A stretch of 64,000 nt of DNA from NCBI RefSeq assembly GCF_001613425.1, contig NZ_BDCI01000002.1, forward strand, positions 62,001 through 126,000. The letters run 5' to 3'. The notes under the pieces were generated by a model. That model was not told the origin of the DNA and did no database searches. It saw only the letters and a list, made by a program, of their open reading frames with translations. Below are positions 1 through 8,977 of this stretch, piece by piece; the stretch's first letter is position 1, and every line of letters begins with the position of its first letter. The stretch is from Nocardia vulneris (GTDB lineage: Bacteria > Actinomycetota > Actinomycetes > Mycobacteriales > Mycobacteriaceae). The translations under genes and the position numbers were made by a program.

Positions 1-340
1 GGCGGGCGCCGGCGTGCTGATCTATCTGGAGCAGGAGGGCCGCGGCGCCGGACTGGTCGGCAAGGCCCGCGGACTGCGGGCCCTGCAACGCCACGATATC
101 GGCACGCCCTGCAATCCTGCCGCGGATGCCCGGTCCTATCGGCACGCGGTGGCCGCGCTGCAACGGCTGGGACTGCGGTCGGTGCGGCTGCTGACCGACA
201 ACCCCGACAAGGTCCGTGCCGTGCGCGCGGGCGGGCTCGAGGTCATCGTGCGCAGCCCCGCGGCAACCACCCGCGGCGGCCGGATCGCGGCGCTGCGCGC
301 CCGCTGGGTGCACGTCATCCGACGATTCGAGGCACGGTAG
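1..340 (+). CDS. GTP cyclohydrolase II-like protein, 5'-truncated by window edge
   Basis: Only the C-terminal ~112 residues are present; the reading frame is open from base 2 and ends with TAG at 338-340. The fragment holds the GTP cyclohydrolase II signature QEGRGAGL (family QExRGxGL) followed by the RLLTDNPDKV segment, close to the RLLTNNPxK motif that precedes the end of RibA. RibA opens the imidazole ring of GTP in the first step of riboflavin synthesis. The zinc-binding cysteines lie upstream of the window, so I cannot say whether this is a stand-alone RibA or the RibA half of a RibBA fusion, nor whether it is catalytically complete. The short tail suggests a compact protein. Confidence 0.75.
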   Translation, partial: AGAGVLIYLEQEGRGAGLVGKARGLRALQRHDIGTPCNPAADARSYRHAVAALQRLGLRSVRLLTDNPDKVRAVRAGGLEVIVRSPAATTRGGRIAALRARWVHVIRRFEAR

Positions 341-542
341 GTCGCGCGTCCATAACTTCCCGAGTAAGCCGTACCACTACCTGCGGATCTGGCTACCATG
401 AGTGAGCCGCGCCACTCCTGGCGCATCGACTCGTGAGAAACTGACAGTAGAGCTGCCGCATTCTGTCAGGATCGGGTCTCGAACCGCCCGCGTGCGGACG
501 CCGTGAGGCGCGGTTCATGGCACAGCTATCGGGAACAGGGTT

Positions 543-2375
543 ATGACGACTACAGACATCGGCTATTCGCACAAAACGGGCAAAACGGTCTACACCATCC
601 CGGAAGCGTTTCAGGAGACCATGAGCGTGCGGCCCGAGCAGGTCGCGTTGCGGACCGTCGGCGGGACGCAGGAGATCACGTGGCGCGAGTACGGCCAGCG
701 CGTGCGGACGATCGCGGCGGGCCTGGCCCGGCTCGGCGTCACCCGCGGCGACACCGTCGGCATCATGCTCACCAACCGGCCCGAGTTCAATCTGGTCGAC
801 ACGGCCGCCCTGCATCTGGGCGCCACCCCGTTCTCGATCTACAACACCAGCTCACCCGAGCAGATCACCCACCTGTTCACCAACGCCGCGAACAAAGTCG
901 TGGTGACAGAACAGGTTTTCCTCGACAAGGTGACCGCGGCCGGGGTCGAGCTCGCCCACATCATCCTGGTCGACGGACCCGCGACCGGCACGATCACCCT
1001 GGACGAGGTGGAGGCGGACCCGGCCGCCGACTTCGATTTCGAGGCCACCTGGCGGGCCGTGCAACCGGACGATCTCGCGACCCTGATCTACACCTCCGGC
1101 ACCACCGGTCCGTCCAAGGGTGTCGAGGTCACCCACCGCAACGTGCTCGCCCAGGTGGTCGGGCTGGTGGCCGGACCGCTGCCGGTCGGACTCGACGATC
1201 GCGCCGTGTCCTATCTGCCCGCCGCACATGTCGCCGACCGCATCTCCGCGCACGCCATGAACCTGCTCACCGGCATCCAGCTGACCACCGTCACCGACCC
1301 GCGCGAGGTCGCCGCCGCGCTGCCCGATGCCCGCCCGACGAGCTTCTTCGGCGTGCCGAGGGTGTGGCAGAAGATCAAGGCCGGCATCGAGACCAAGCTC
1401 GCGGCCGAGACCAGCCAGGTGAAGAAGACCCTCGCGCTGTGGGCCATCGACACCGGAATCGCCGCGGCCCGAGCCGATCTCGCGGGCAAGAGCCGCGGCC
1501 CGGTGCTGGCGGTGCAGCACCGGCTGGCCGAAACGCTCGTGCTGGCGAAGCTGCGGCACGCGATGGGCCTCGACGCGCTGAACATCGCCGCCTCCGGCGC
1601 CGCCCCGATCCCGCCGGAGACCCTCGAATACTTCCTCGGCCTCGGCTTCACCGTGAGCGAGGTGTGGGGCATGTCGGAGACCACCGGCGTCGGCACCTTC
1701 ACCGAACTCGACAAACCGCGACCCGGCTCGGTCGGTCGTCCGCTCGACGGCATCGAACTGCGGCTCGACACCGACGGCGAGATCCTGGTGCGCGGACCCA
1801 TGGTCACCAGCGGCTACCGCAACATGCCCGAGCAGACCGCCGACACCATCGACGCGGACGGCTGGCTGCACACCGGCGACGTCGGCACCCTCGACCCCGA
1901 CGGGTACGTGCGGGTCATCGATCGCAAGAAGGAACTGATCATCAACGAGGCGGGCAAGAACATCGCGCCCAGCAACGTCGAGAACGCCGTCAAGGCCGCC
2001 TCTTCGCTCGTCGGTCAGGTCGTCGCGATCGGTGACGCGCGGGCCTATATCGGCGCGTTGATCGTGCTCGACCCCGATGTGGCCGCGTTGCGCGCCAAGG
2101 ATCTCGGCGCGACCGACGCCGACCTGCCGACCCTGGCGCGCCGCCAGGAGATCGTCGACGAGGTGCGCGCGGCGGTCCTGCACGGCAACGTCAAGCTCTC
2201 CCGGGTCGAGCAGATCAAACGCTTCACCGTTCTCGGCACGGTGTGGGAGCCCGGCGGCGACGAGCTGACCCCGAAGATGTCGCTCAAGCGCAACCCGATC
2301 GCGGCCAAGTACGCCGCCGAGATCGCCGCGCTCTACGCCGAGCAGCCGCCCGAGCACGTCATCTCCGTCAAGTAG
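543..2375 (+). CDS. Long-chain fatty-acid-CoA ligase (ANL superfamily)
   Basis: This 610-residue AMP-forming synthetase has the P-loop YTSGTTGPSKG (near residue 180), the acetate-binding YLPAAHV/SFFGVPRVW region, the WGMSETTG motif near residue 375, and the hinge and C-terminal segment with TGDVGTLDPDGYVRVIDRKKELII. Length and motifs fit FadD15-type long-chain acyl-CoA synthetases, which activate fatty acids to acyl-AMP and then acyl-CoA in the cytoplasm. ATG start with a weak CAGGG upstream. It is followed by a strong inverted repeat and a convergent gene, so it is probably monocistronic. It lacks a PCP and is far from the NRPS genes, so I regard it as lipid metabolism. Confidence 0.88.
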   Translation: MTTTDIGYSHKTGKTVYTIPEAFQETMSVRPEQVALRTVGGTQEITWREYGQRVRTIAAGLARLGVTRGDTVGIMLTNRPEFNLVDTAALHLGATPFSIYNTSSPEQITHLFTNAANKVVVTEQVFLDKVTAAGVELAHIILVDGPATGTITLDEVEADPAADFDFEATWRAVQPDDLATLIYTSGTTGPSKGVEVTHRNVLAQVVGLVAGPLPVGLDDRAVSYLPAAHVADRISAHAMNLLTGIQLTTVTDPREVAAALPDARPTSFFGVPRVWQKIKAGIETKLAAETSQVKKTLALWAIDTGIAAARADLAGKSRGPVLAVQHRLAETLVLAKLRHAMGLDALNIAASGAAPIPPETLEYFLGLGFTVSEVWGMSETTGVGTFTELDKPRPGSVGRPLDGIELRLDTDGEILVRGPMVTSGYRNMPEQTADTIDADGWLHTGDVGTLDPDGYVRVIDRKKELIINEAGKNIAPSNVENAVKAASSLVGQVVAIGDARAYIGALIVLDPDVAALRAKDLGATDADLPTLARRQEIVDEVRAAVLHGNVKLSRVEQIKRFTVLGTVWEPGGDELTPKMSLKRNPIAAKYAAEIAALYAEQPPEHVISVK

Positions 2376-2388
2376 AAACGCGGAAACG

Positions 2389-2423
2389 ACTGTGGCCCTG
2401 GGGTTTCAGCCCAGGGCCACAGT
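2389..2423. terminator. Bidirectional hairpin terminator
   Basis: A perfect 14-bp inverted repeat (arms 2389-2402 and 2410-2423) with a 7-nt loop lies between the convergent acyl-CoA ligase and PEBP genes. The stem is GC-rich with no long T-tract, which is common in actinobacteria. Its symmetric placement suggests it ends transcription from both sides. Confidence 0.8.
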
Positions 2424-2434
2424 TGTGCACCGGC

Positions 2435-2977
2435 CTACTTCTGCTCGTAGGTCGCCACGATCACCGCACGCGCGATGGCATGCGAGAACAGGTTGAAGCC
2501 GAGGTAGGCCGGGCTGGCGCTCGCGTCGATGCCCAGGCTTTCCACATCCACCGCGTGCACCGCGATGAAGTACCGGTGGTAGCCGTGCCCGGGCGGCGGC
2601 CCGGCGCCGACGAAGCCGGCGAACCCGCCGTCGTTACGCAGCGAGATCGCGCCGGTGGGCAGCGCGCCGCCCTCCTCACCGCTGCCCGCGCCGCTGGGCA
2701 GCGAGGTCGCGCTCACCGGGATGTCGGCCACCGCCCAGTGCCAGAACCCGGACGCGGTCGGCGCGTCCGGATCGAACACGGTGACCGCGAAACTCTTTGT
2801 CTCGGCGGGGAATCCGGACCAGGACAGCTGCGGCGAGATATCCTTGCCGCCCGCGCCGAACACGCCGCTGACCTGATCGTTGCCGAACGGCGCACCGTCG
2901 CTGACGTCCTCGGAGGTCAGCGTGAACGACGGCAGCTGCGGCAGCGCGTCGTAGGGGTTGTAGGAGTAATCGGGCAC
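2435..2977 (-). CDS. YbhB/YbcL family Raf kinase inhibitor-like (PEBP) protein
   Basis: This 180-residue protein matches the bacterial phosphatidylethanolamine-binding family in length and motifs: [12 protein letters not shown] near residue 46, the ligand-pocket segment [15 protein letters not shown] near 70, and [19 protein letters not shown] near 130. The histidine and aspartates that form the anion-binding pocket are present. No signal peptide is seen, so it is cytoplasmic. Start is GTG at 2977 with AAAGGAC upstream. It lies 21 nt downstream of the M20 peptidase gene on the same strand and is probably cotranscribed. The biological role of bacterial PEBPs is mostly unknown. Confidence 0.85.
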   Translation of the reverse strand: MPDYSYNPYDALPQLPSFTLTSEDVSDGAPFGNDQVSGVFGAGGKDISPQLSWSGFPAETKSFAVTVFDPDAPTASGFWHWAVADIPVSATSLPSGAGSGEEGGALPTGAISLRNDGGFAGFVGAGPPPGHGYHRYFIAVHAVDVESLGIDASASPAYLGFNLFSHAIARAVIVATYEQK

Positions 2978-2998
2978 GTGGTGTCCTTTCGTCGATCG

Positions 2999-4360
2999 TC
3001 AGCTGTTCAGGAGGAAATGCTCCAGCACACGGGTGCCGAATTCGAGCGCTTGCACCGGAACCCGCTCGTCCACACCGTGGAACAGCGCGGTGAAGTCGAG
3101 TTCCGGCGGCAGCTGCAACGGCGCGAACCCGAAGCAACGAATACCCAAGCGGGCGAAGGCCTTCGCGTCGGTGCCGCCGGAGAGCATGTAGGGCACGGTA
3201 CGGCCCTGCGGATCGTGCGCGAGGATCGCGTCGTTCATCGCGTCCACCAGGTGGCCGTCGAAAGTCGTTTCGTACGAGTCGAGTTTGGTGATCCACTCCC
3301 GCTCGACGTCCGGGCCGATCAGCTCGTCGACCTCGCGCTCGAACGCCGCCTGCCGTCCCGGCACCACCCGGCAGTCGACCACGGCCTCGGCGGTCTGCGG
3401 GATGACATTGGCCTTGTACCCGGCTTGCAGCATGGTCGGATTCGCCGTATCCCGCAGTGTCGCACCGATGATCCGCGAGATGGTGCCCAGCTTGGCCAGC
3501 TGACCTTCGATATCGGGACTGTCCGGGTCGAAGTCGAGCCCGGTCTCCTCGGCGACGGCGGCCAGGAACTCCGCCACCGAATCCGACATCACCAGGGGGA
3601 AGGTGTGTTTGCCGAGCCGGGCCACCGCGTCGGCGAGGATGGTCACCGCGTTGTCGTCGTGCAGGAACGAGCCGTGGCCCGCACGGGCCTTGGCGCGCAA
3701 CCGCATCCAGCCCAGACCCTTCTCGGCGGTCTCCACCAGATACAGCCTGCGCTCGGTGCCGTCCGGACGCGGCACGGTCAGCGAGAACCCGCCGACCTCA
3801 CCGACCGCCTCGGTGACCCCTTCGAACAGGTCCGGCCGATTGTCCACCAGCCATTGCGATCCCCATTTGCCGCCGTTCTCCTCGTCGGCGAGGAAGGCGA
3901 AGACGATATCGCGCGGCGGCACCGTGCCCTCGATCTTGAACTGGCGCGCGATGGCCAGCATCATGCCGACCATGTCCTTCATGTCGATGGCGCCGCGGCC
4001 CCACACGTAGCCGTCGCGCACCGCACCCGAGAACGGGTGCACGCTCCAGTCCGCGGCCTGCGCAGGCACCACGTCCAGATGCCCGTGCATCATCAGCGCG
4101 CCCCGGCTCGGGTCGGCGCCGGCCAGCCGCGCGAAGACGTTCCCGCGGCCGGGCGCGCCGGACTCCACGTACTCGGTCGTATACCCCGCCTCGTGCAGTT
4201 GCGCGGCCACCCATTCGGCGCACTCGCGCTCGCCCTTGGTGGTGGCCAGCTCGCCGGTGTTGGAGGTGTCGAACCGGATCAGCGCGCTGACCAGGTCCAC
4301 CACCTCGTCTACCGCACGAGAGCCGCTGTTGGGAACCGATCCTTCGACAGATGTGGACAC
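2999..4360 (-). CDS. M20 family metallopeptidase (dipeptidase / succinyl-diaminopimelate desuccinylase-like)
   Basis: About 453 residues with M20 zinc-peptidase motifs: MMHGHLDVVP (zinc His and the conserved Asp), GRGAIDMKDM (bridging Asp), and FLADEENGG (catalytic Glu and zinc ligand), then the LSGGTDAKAF segment containing the C-terminal metal-ligand region. The family hydrolyses amide bonds of dipeptides or N-acyl amino acids; the substrate cannot be inferred. I choose the GTG at 4360 because GGAAAGG precedes it and because residues upstream of it do not look like family sequence. It is probably cotranscribed with the PEBP gene. Confidence 0.85.
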   Translation of the reverse strand: MSTSVEGSVPNSGSRAVDEVVDLVSALIRFDTSNTGELATTKGERECAEWVAAQLHEAGYTTEYVESGAPGRGNVFARLAGADPSRGALMMHGHLDVVPAQAADWSVHPFSGAVRDGYVWGRGAIDMKDMVGMMLAIARQFKIEGTVPPRDIVFAFLADEENGGKWGSQWLVDNRPDLFEGVTEAVGEVGGFSLTVPRPDGTERRLYLVETAEKGLGWMRLRAKARAGHGSFLHDDNAVTILADAVARLGKHTFPLVMSDSVAEFLAAVAEETGLDFDPDSPDIEGQLAKLGTISRIIGATLRDTANPTMLQAGYKANVIPQTAEAVVDCRVVPGRQAAFEREVDELIGPDVEREWITKLDSYETTFDGHLVDAMNDAILAHDPQGRTVPYMLSGGTDAKAFARLGIRCFGFAPLQLPPELDFTALFHGVDERVPVQALEFGTRVLEHFLLNS

Positions 4361-4478
4361 GTACCCTTTCCTACCACCTGCCCGTCCCGGCACCGTCGGC
4401 GTCCCTGCGCCCGCGTCCTCCGGCGCCACCGGACGGCACAGCGTACGGTGCCGATCCCGGTGCCCGCGGGGGTCCGCA

Positions 4479-5642
4479 TCACGCTGATCGCAATCGGCGC
4501 ACGGTGGCCTCGCGCATCCGGTCCAGCATCTCGGTCAGCACCGAGGGGTACGTCGCGAAATTCAGACGTGCGAAACCCGTTCCGCCGGGGCCGAAATCGG
4601 GGCCGGACAGCAGCATGACCCGGGCCTGATCGAGGAAGAACGCGGCCGGGTCCTGGTCGAGTTCCAGTGCGCGACAGTCGATCCAGGCCAGATAGCCGGC
4701 CCGGGGCGGACGAAAACGCAGCTGCGGGGGTAGCGCGGCGGCGACCAGGTCGCGGTTGGCGGTCAAGACCGTGCGGGTACGCGCCAGCCACTCCTCGCCC
4801 TGCTGCCAGGCCGCCTGGGTCGCCAGCACGCTCGGCGCGCTGACCTGGCCGTACAGCTTGGGCGGTTGCGCGGCCAACGCCTCGCGCACGCGGCGATCGC
4901 CGACGTGCGCGACACAGCAGCGCAATCCGGCCAGGTTGAACGCCTTGCTCGCCGAGTTCAGGGTGACTGTGCGAGCGGCGATTTCGGGTCCGAGCGAGCC
5001 GATCGGCAGATGCCGGTGCGGGTCGTGGGTGAGTTCGGCATGGATCTCGTCGGCGATCACCACCAGATCGTGGCGACCGGCGATCTCCGCGATCGCGGTC
5101 AGTTCGGCCCGGTCGAAGACGTGACCCGTCGGATTGTTCGGGTTCACCATGATCAGGGCGCGGCAACCGGATTCGCGGATATCCGCGGCCATCCGCTCGG
5201 CGTCGAAACCCCACCCGTCGGCCGTTTCGATCATCGGGATCGGTACCAGCCGCCGGCCCATGACGCGCAGTGTCTCCAGGAACGGCGGATAGGTCGGCGT
5301 GTGCACCGCCACCGCGTCACCCGGGCGGGTCGTGAGCTGCAGCACGATCTGCACCACCTGGATCAGCTCGGTGAACACGTGCACCTGCGCCGGATCGATC
5401 GCGAAATCGTAGCGGTCCCGCATGCGGGCGGCGAAGGCGTGCGGCAGCGGATTCAGTTCAGGGTGTTCATCCCAGGCCGGATAGCCGAGATCGCCCGCGG
5501 CGGCCCGCTGCAGCGCCTCGCGCACCGCATCGGGCACCGGGAAATCCATATCCGCGATCCAGCCCGGCAGCACCTCGCCCCCGACCCGTGCCCACTTCAC
5601 ACCGGCACGTCGCCGCAGGTCACCGATATCGACAAGCTCCAT
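4479..5642 (-). CDS. MalY/PatB-type PLP-dependent aminotransferase or C-S lyase
   Basis: A 387-residue fold-type I PLP enzyme. It begins with the MalY-like N terminus containing LPGWIADMDFPVPDAV, has the NPNNPTGHVF segment, the VIADEIHAEL motif that binds the pyridine nitrogen, and the Schiff-base lysine in NSASKAFNLAGL. MalY/PatB proteins act as cystathionine beta-lyases and sometimes as aminotransferases. It is transcribed divergently from an Lrp/AsnC regulator whose likely promoter lies in the 70-bp gap, so it is probably controlled by that regulator. It could instead be an ordinary aminotransferase. Confidence 0.82.
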   Translation of the reverse strand: MELVDIGDLRRRAGVKWARVGGEVLPGWIADMDFPVPDAVREALQRAAAGDLGYPAWDEHPELNPLPHAFAARMRDRYDFAIDPAQVHVFTELIQVVQIVLQLTTRPGDAVAVHTPTYPPFLETLRVMGRRLVPIPMIETADGWGFDAERMAADIRESGCRALIMVNPNNPTGHVFDRAELTAIAEIAGRHDLVVIADEIHAELTHDPHRHLPIGSLGPEIAARTVTLNSASKAFNLAGLRCCVAHVGDRRVREALAAQPPKLYGQVSAPSVLATQAAWQQGEEWLARTRTVLTANRDLVAAALPPQLRFRPPRAGYLAWIDCRALELDQDPAAFFLDQARVMLLSGPDFGPGGTGFARLNFATYPSVLTEMLDRMREATVRRLRSA

Positions 5643-5677
5643 GTCGAGAACCCTAGAAGTAATGGCACGGGACGCGA

Positions 5678-5706
5678 TTGACAATTTTCGCGGCCCGGCG
5701 CAAATT
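5678..5706 (+). promoter_or_regulatory. Putative promoter for a leaderless Lrp/AsnC regulator mRNA
   Basis: TTGACA at 5678-5683 is followed, after 17 nt, by CAAATT at 5701-5706. Transcription would begin at about 5713, exactly the GTG chosen for the regulator. No Shine-Dalgarno sequence precedes that GTG, so a leaderless transcript is the simplest reading. The -10 match is only 3 of 6. The interval also separates the divergent PLP gene and is a natural place for the regulator to bind. Confidence 0.45.
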
Positions 5707-5712
5707 TCTTGC

Positions 5713-6210
5713 GTGACGGTTCTACCCCTGGACGACATCGACCACCAGCTGCTCGACCTGGTGCAGGCCGACGCCACCCGCTCCCTGCACGAACTCGGCG
5801 AGCGGGTTGCCTTGTCCCCCAGCGCCGTTCAGCGCAGGCTCGGCAGGCTCCGGGCCGGCGGGGTGATCACCGCGCAGGTCGCCGTGGTCGATCCGAAAGC
5901 GGTCGGCATGACACTCACCGCCGTGGTGCTCGTCGAACTGACCGAGGACGACGCCGGACAGTACGCCGCGTTCTGTGCCCGCATGCTCGCCGAACCCGCT
6001 GTGCAGCAGTGCTATTCGGTGGTCGGGCAGTGGGATTACGTGGTGGTCATGGTCACCGCGGATCTGGCCGAATACCGCAGGATCTCCAACGAACTGTTCG
6101 TCGGCGACAAATCGGTCCAGCGCTACGAGACCCTGCCCACCTATGAGCGCGTGAAAGCGCAACTGGCCGTGCCATTGTCGGCATCGACGAGTACGGAGAT
6201 CAAACCGTAA
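5713..6210 (+). CDS. Lrp/AsnC family transcriptional regulator
   Basis: About 165 residues: an N-terminal AsnC-type helix-turn-helix (DDIDHQLLDLVQADATRSLHELGERVALSPSAVQRRL region, here cited in part) followed by the RAM ligand-binding domain with VVGQWDYVVVMV. These proteins sense amino acids and often control a divergent amino-acid gene, here the MalY/PatB-like enzyme. I use GTG 5713 rather than the ATG at 5641, because the latter would overlap the divergent gene's start and adds residues unlike the family. Confidence 0.87.
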   Translation: MTVLPLDDIDHQLLDLVQADATRSLHELGERVALSPSAVQRRLGRLRAGGVITAQVAVVDPKAVGMTLTAVVLVELTEDDAGQYAAFCARMLAEPAVQQCYSVVGQWDYVVVMVTADLAEYRRISNELFVGDKSVQRYETLPTYERVKAQLAVPLSASTSTEIKP

Positions 6211-6320
6211 CCGACTTCACAGGATCAGCACGGAAAACGTTAGCTCCGTTCACGGCCTGAGGTGGTCAACTGGAAGGGTGCCGATCGGCACGAGCAGGTC
6301 TGCACGAGGAGGTCCGGCCC

Positions 6321-7058
6321 ATGTGCTCGGCACCTGTCAGCGATGACACCGATCCCGAGGAGGTCCGCCTCACGGGCGCCACCTGGGAATCCGTGAGCAG
6401 GCGCGGCGCGCGCTCGCTCAACGCCGACGCGGCCGCCACCCACACCGACCCTCGCACCGGCCGCACCGCGTTCGTCGTGGCCGACGGGATCGGCAACCAT
6501 CTGCTCGCGGTCCGTGCCGCGCGCATGGTCGCCGTCGTCGCCGCCCGGGTCGCCACCGCCGACGGCGCCCGCGCGGGAATTCTTGCCGCGCAAGCGGAAT
6601 TGCTCCGCGAGTTCCCGCAGTCCGAGGCGGACAGCGTGCTCGTCGTCGCGGTAGTGCCCGCCGGGGACGGTCCCGCCGATATCGCCTGGGTCGGCGACTG
6701 CCGGGCCTACCGCTGGAACGGCCGGGTGCTGCATCAGATCACCGTCGACCACACCGTCGCCGAATTCTGGCGGATCCGCGGTCAGCAACCGCCACCGCGC
6801 CTGAATCACCTGGTGACCACCTCCGCCCGCACCGTCCGTCCCGCCGATATCGGCCGAGCCGGCACCGGTGCCAGCAGTGGGCGGCTACTGCTCAGCACCG
6901 ACGGCGTGCACAAACGGCTCGATATCGCCACCATCAAGGCCGTCCTCGCGCACTCCGCCTCCGCCACCCTCGCCGCCGACACCCTGGTCCAGTCCGCACT
7001 GCACGCGGGCGGCACCGACAACACCACCGCGCTCGTCGCCGACCGCGGGCCCCGCTGA
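6321..7058 (+). CDS. PP2C-like protein serine/threonine phosphatase
   Basis: A 245-residue soluble protein with the PPM/PP2C motif order: NADAAA (family NEDA), VVADGIG (family DGxG), VGDCRAYRW (family GDSR), STDGVH (metal Asp) and GGTDNTTALV (final Asp). The usual Glu of NEDA is replaced by Ala, so metal coordination may be altered, but the other metal aspartates are kept. Such phosphatases reverse Ser/Thr kinase signalling. GAGGAGG stands 9 nt before the ATG. It is followed by a perfect terminator hairpin. No kinase gene is adjacent. Confidence 0.78.
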   Translation: MCSAPVSDDTDPEEVRLTGATWESVSRRGARSLNADAAATHTDPRTGRTAFVVADGIGNHLLAVRAARMVAVVAARVATADGARAGILAAQAELLREFPQSEADSVLVVAVVPAGDGPADIAWVGDCRAYRWNGRVLHQITVDHTVAEFWRIRGQQPPPRLNHLVTTSARTVRPADIGRAGTGASSGRLLLSTDGVHKRLDIATIKAVLAHSASATLAADTLVQSALHAGGTDNTTALVADRGPR

Positions 7059-7095
7059 ACCCCGGTGCGATGTGGACCCCCACGAGAATGGCGAT

Positions 7096-7125
7096 GGCCC
7101 CCGAACAAGGATCTGTTCGGGGGCC
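7096..7125 (+). terminator. Intrinsic terminator after the PP2C gene
   Basis: A perfect 12-bp inverted repeat (7096-7107 and 7114-7125) with a 6-nt loop lies between the convergent phosphatase and membrane-protein genes. No clear T-run follows. Confidence 0.78.
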
Positions 7126-7175
7126 TCGGTAGCGAGGCTACACCGGACGGCGGGGTCTCGGGGGCGGTTTCTTGC

Positions 7176-7757
7176 TTACTTTTTGGCCACAGAAGACGGC
7201 CCGCTGGTCCGCGCCGATACTTCCTCCCACAGGGGACCGAACACCAGCCACAGGCCGACGATCGCCCAGGCGCGACCGATCCACCACCAGAGTGCGTCGG
7301 CCTGATCGCCGCGCGCGATGGTGAGGATGATCAGCCCCAGCGTCAGCGAGGCGATCGCGGCCGCCAGCACCACCCGATTCCATTCCCGCCACAGTGCCGC
7401 GGCCTTCTCCGGTGAACCCTTCGCCGGTTTCACCGGGGCCGGGCCGCCCGCGAAGCGGTGCGCGAACCGGACATCGGCCCAGCGCACGATGGTCGGGCCG
7501 AACGCGACGCTCACGCCCAGGTAGAGCGCGGCGATGCCGTGGATCGTCCCGGGCTTCGCACCCTGATGCAGGTCGATGGCCGCCGCCACGATCAGCGCGA
7601 CGTCGAGCAGCGGAATCCCCCACAGCAGCGCCGCACCCAACCCCCGCAACCGCAGCAGATACCGGGCCACCAGCCCCGCGGCCAGCAGCACCCACAGCCC
7701 GACCTCCGACACCACGATCATCGTCGCGACCGGGTTGTCGCGAACAAGATCAAACAT
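7176..7757 (-). CDS. Hypothetical multi-pass membrane protein
   Basis: A 193-residue protein with about five or six hydrophobic segments: near residues 12-32, 42-62, 66-90, 128-150 and 155-178. A polar loop around residues 95-125 contains a Pro/Lys-rich stretch. GGAGA precedes the ATG at 7757. I recognise no family motif. Its gene follows a 361-bp gap from the next upstream gene on the same strand. Confidence 0.65.
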   Translation of the reverse strand: MFDLVRDNPVATMIVVSEVGLWVLLAAGLVARYLLRLRGLGAALLWGIPLLDVALIVAAAIDLHQGAKPGTIHGIAALYLGVSVAFGPTIVRWADVRFAHRFAGGPAPVKPAKGSPEKAAALWREWNRVVLAAAIASLTLGLIILTIARGDQADALWWWIGRAWAIVGLWLVFGPLWEEVSARTSGPSSVAKK

Positions 7758-8118
7758 TTCCGTCTCCCGCCGATTCGTCGAACAGAACGAGCAGGTAAGC
7801 GCCCCTTTTCCCGACGCCGACCCGCCCTGCCTGATCAACGTAGGTCGCGCTCCGGCGTCGACGCGTCCTCCGATGGAACGACCTGCCTGCCGACATCCGG
7901 AGGACCCTGCGGGGTGATCGCTGCCGCACGAGACCGATCCCGTCGAAGCCGAGCAGTGGTATCACCGAGCAGTGGTATCGCCGACCCGCCGTCGAAGGCG
8001 ACGCCGACTCCCGACCGAACTCTCCTGACCCTCGGGCTGGGCAGCACCGGCACCTGGGAACGGGAGCGCCACAATTGAATTCGCAGCGACGTCGGCCCGC
8101 CTGGCGTTGTCGGGCATT
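7758..8118. other. Intergenic region with a 16-bp tandem duplication
   Basis: No convincing gene lies here. The only structure seen is a direct repeat of CCGAGCAGTGGTATC at 7949-7963 and 7965-7979 (16-bp period). It may hold the promoter of the downstream membrane-protein gene, but I see no clear -35/-10 pair. Confidence 0.5.
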
Positions 8119-8721
8119 TCAGAGCTGTTTGACGATGTTCCCGTTCTCGTCGAGCACCGCGATCGAAGGGGTGCCGTCGGCGGCGACGTGCAACAGAATT
8201 CGCGGACGCCCCTGCGCGTCGTGCAGCGTGAGCCCGGCCCCTTCCTCGGTGTCCGCGAAAAGCTTTACTCCGACCGGATGTTCGGCTTCCTCGATCGGCT
8301 TCTGCGGATCACCCATCCGATTCAGCGAGAACGAAGCTCGCCCCCGGTCACCCTCGGTCCGGGTCTGCAGATGGATGGCGTCACCGTTGGGATAGTCCAG
8401 CGCGATCAAGGTGCCCCCACTGTGCGCGACGATGCCGCCTTTCTCGTCACCGTTCTCGTCGTTGAAGACCAGATACGACCCTTCGTCGGGACCGCCCCGC
8501 CCGCTCGCCGGGTACGTTCTGCCGCCCATGACGACCGGCGCTTTGCTCGTGTCGAACCGGAAACGCTGCTGACCGCGCCGGTCCACGATCGTGAACGGAC
8601 CTTCCGTCGAATCCTCCTTCGAATCAACGATTTTCGTAGCACCGACACCGATACCTATCCCGGTCACCGCGGCCGCGGCTCCGGCGATGAGTGCTCGCCG
8701 ATTCGATGCCCCACCGTTCAT
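8119..8721 (-). CDS. Putative Tat-exported protein of unknown function
   Basis: A 200-residue protein. Residues 7-30 form a twin-arginine-like signal (NRRALIAG then a hydrophobic Ala/Gly/Ile run). The mature part is rich in Gly, Asp and short beta-type repeats such as ALDYPNGDAI, LTLHDAQGRPR and AVLDENGNIV, suggesting a beta-sheet scaffold with YD-like periodicity. No catalytic motif is recognised. The gene is divergent from the MFS transporter across 256 bp, but no functional link is evident. Confidence 0.6.
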   Translation of the reverse strand: MNGGASNRRALIAGAAAAVTGIGIGVGATKIVDSKEDSTEGPFTIVDRRGQQRFRFDTSKAPVVMGGRTYPASGRGGPDEGSYLVFNDENGDEKGGIVAHSGGTLIALDYPNGDAIHLQTRTEGDRGRASFSLNRMGDPQKPIEEAEHPVGVKLFADTEEGAGLTLHDAQGRPRILLHVAADGTPSIAVLDENGNIVKQL

Positions 8722-8977
8722 ATCGTCAACTCCCACGCCGAGATCATATTGGGTCACTGCCGATTCCGTCGCCGGTTCGGACCCCCGCCCGGCCCGCCAG
8801 GAAATCGCGACAGAAACGGGTGTCGGTCGCCGCCAACGGATTCCGGCGAATCGGGCGTTTAACGAATCGAAAAGAGAACGTTTCCCAGGGATCAGTTCGT
8901 TAAACCTCGGGGTAATTCTGTTCACAAAGCCGCACTGTTGATTTGCGCGTCGCCGACGAACACTATCAACTGGAAGG

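Noticed and set aside
543..2375. Acyl-CoA ligase as a possible lipid starter for the NRPS
   Set aside because: It is 10 kb away with its own terminator, and the NRPS has no starter C domain to accept an acyl group.
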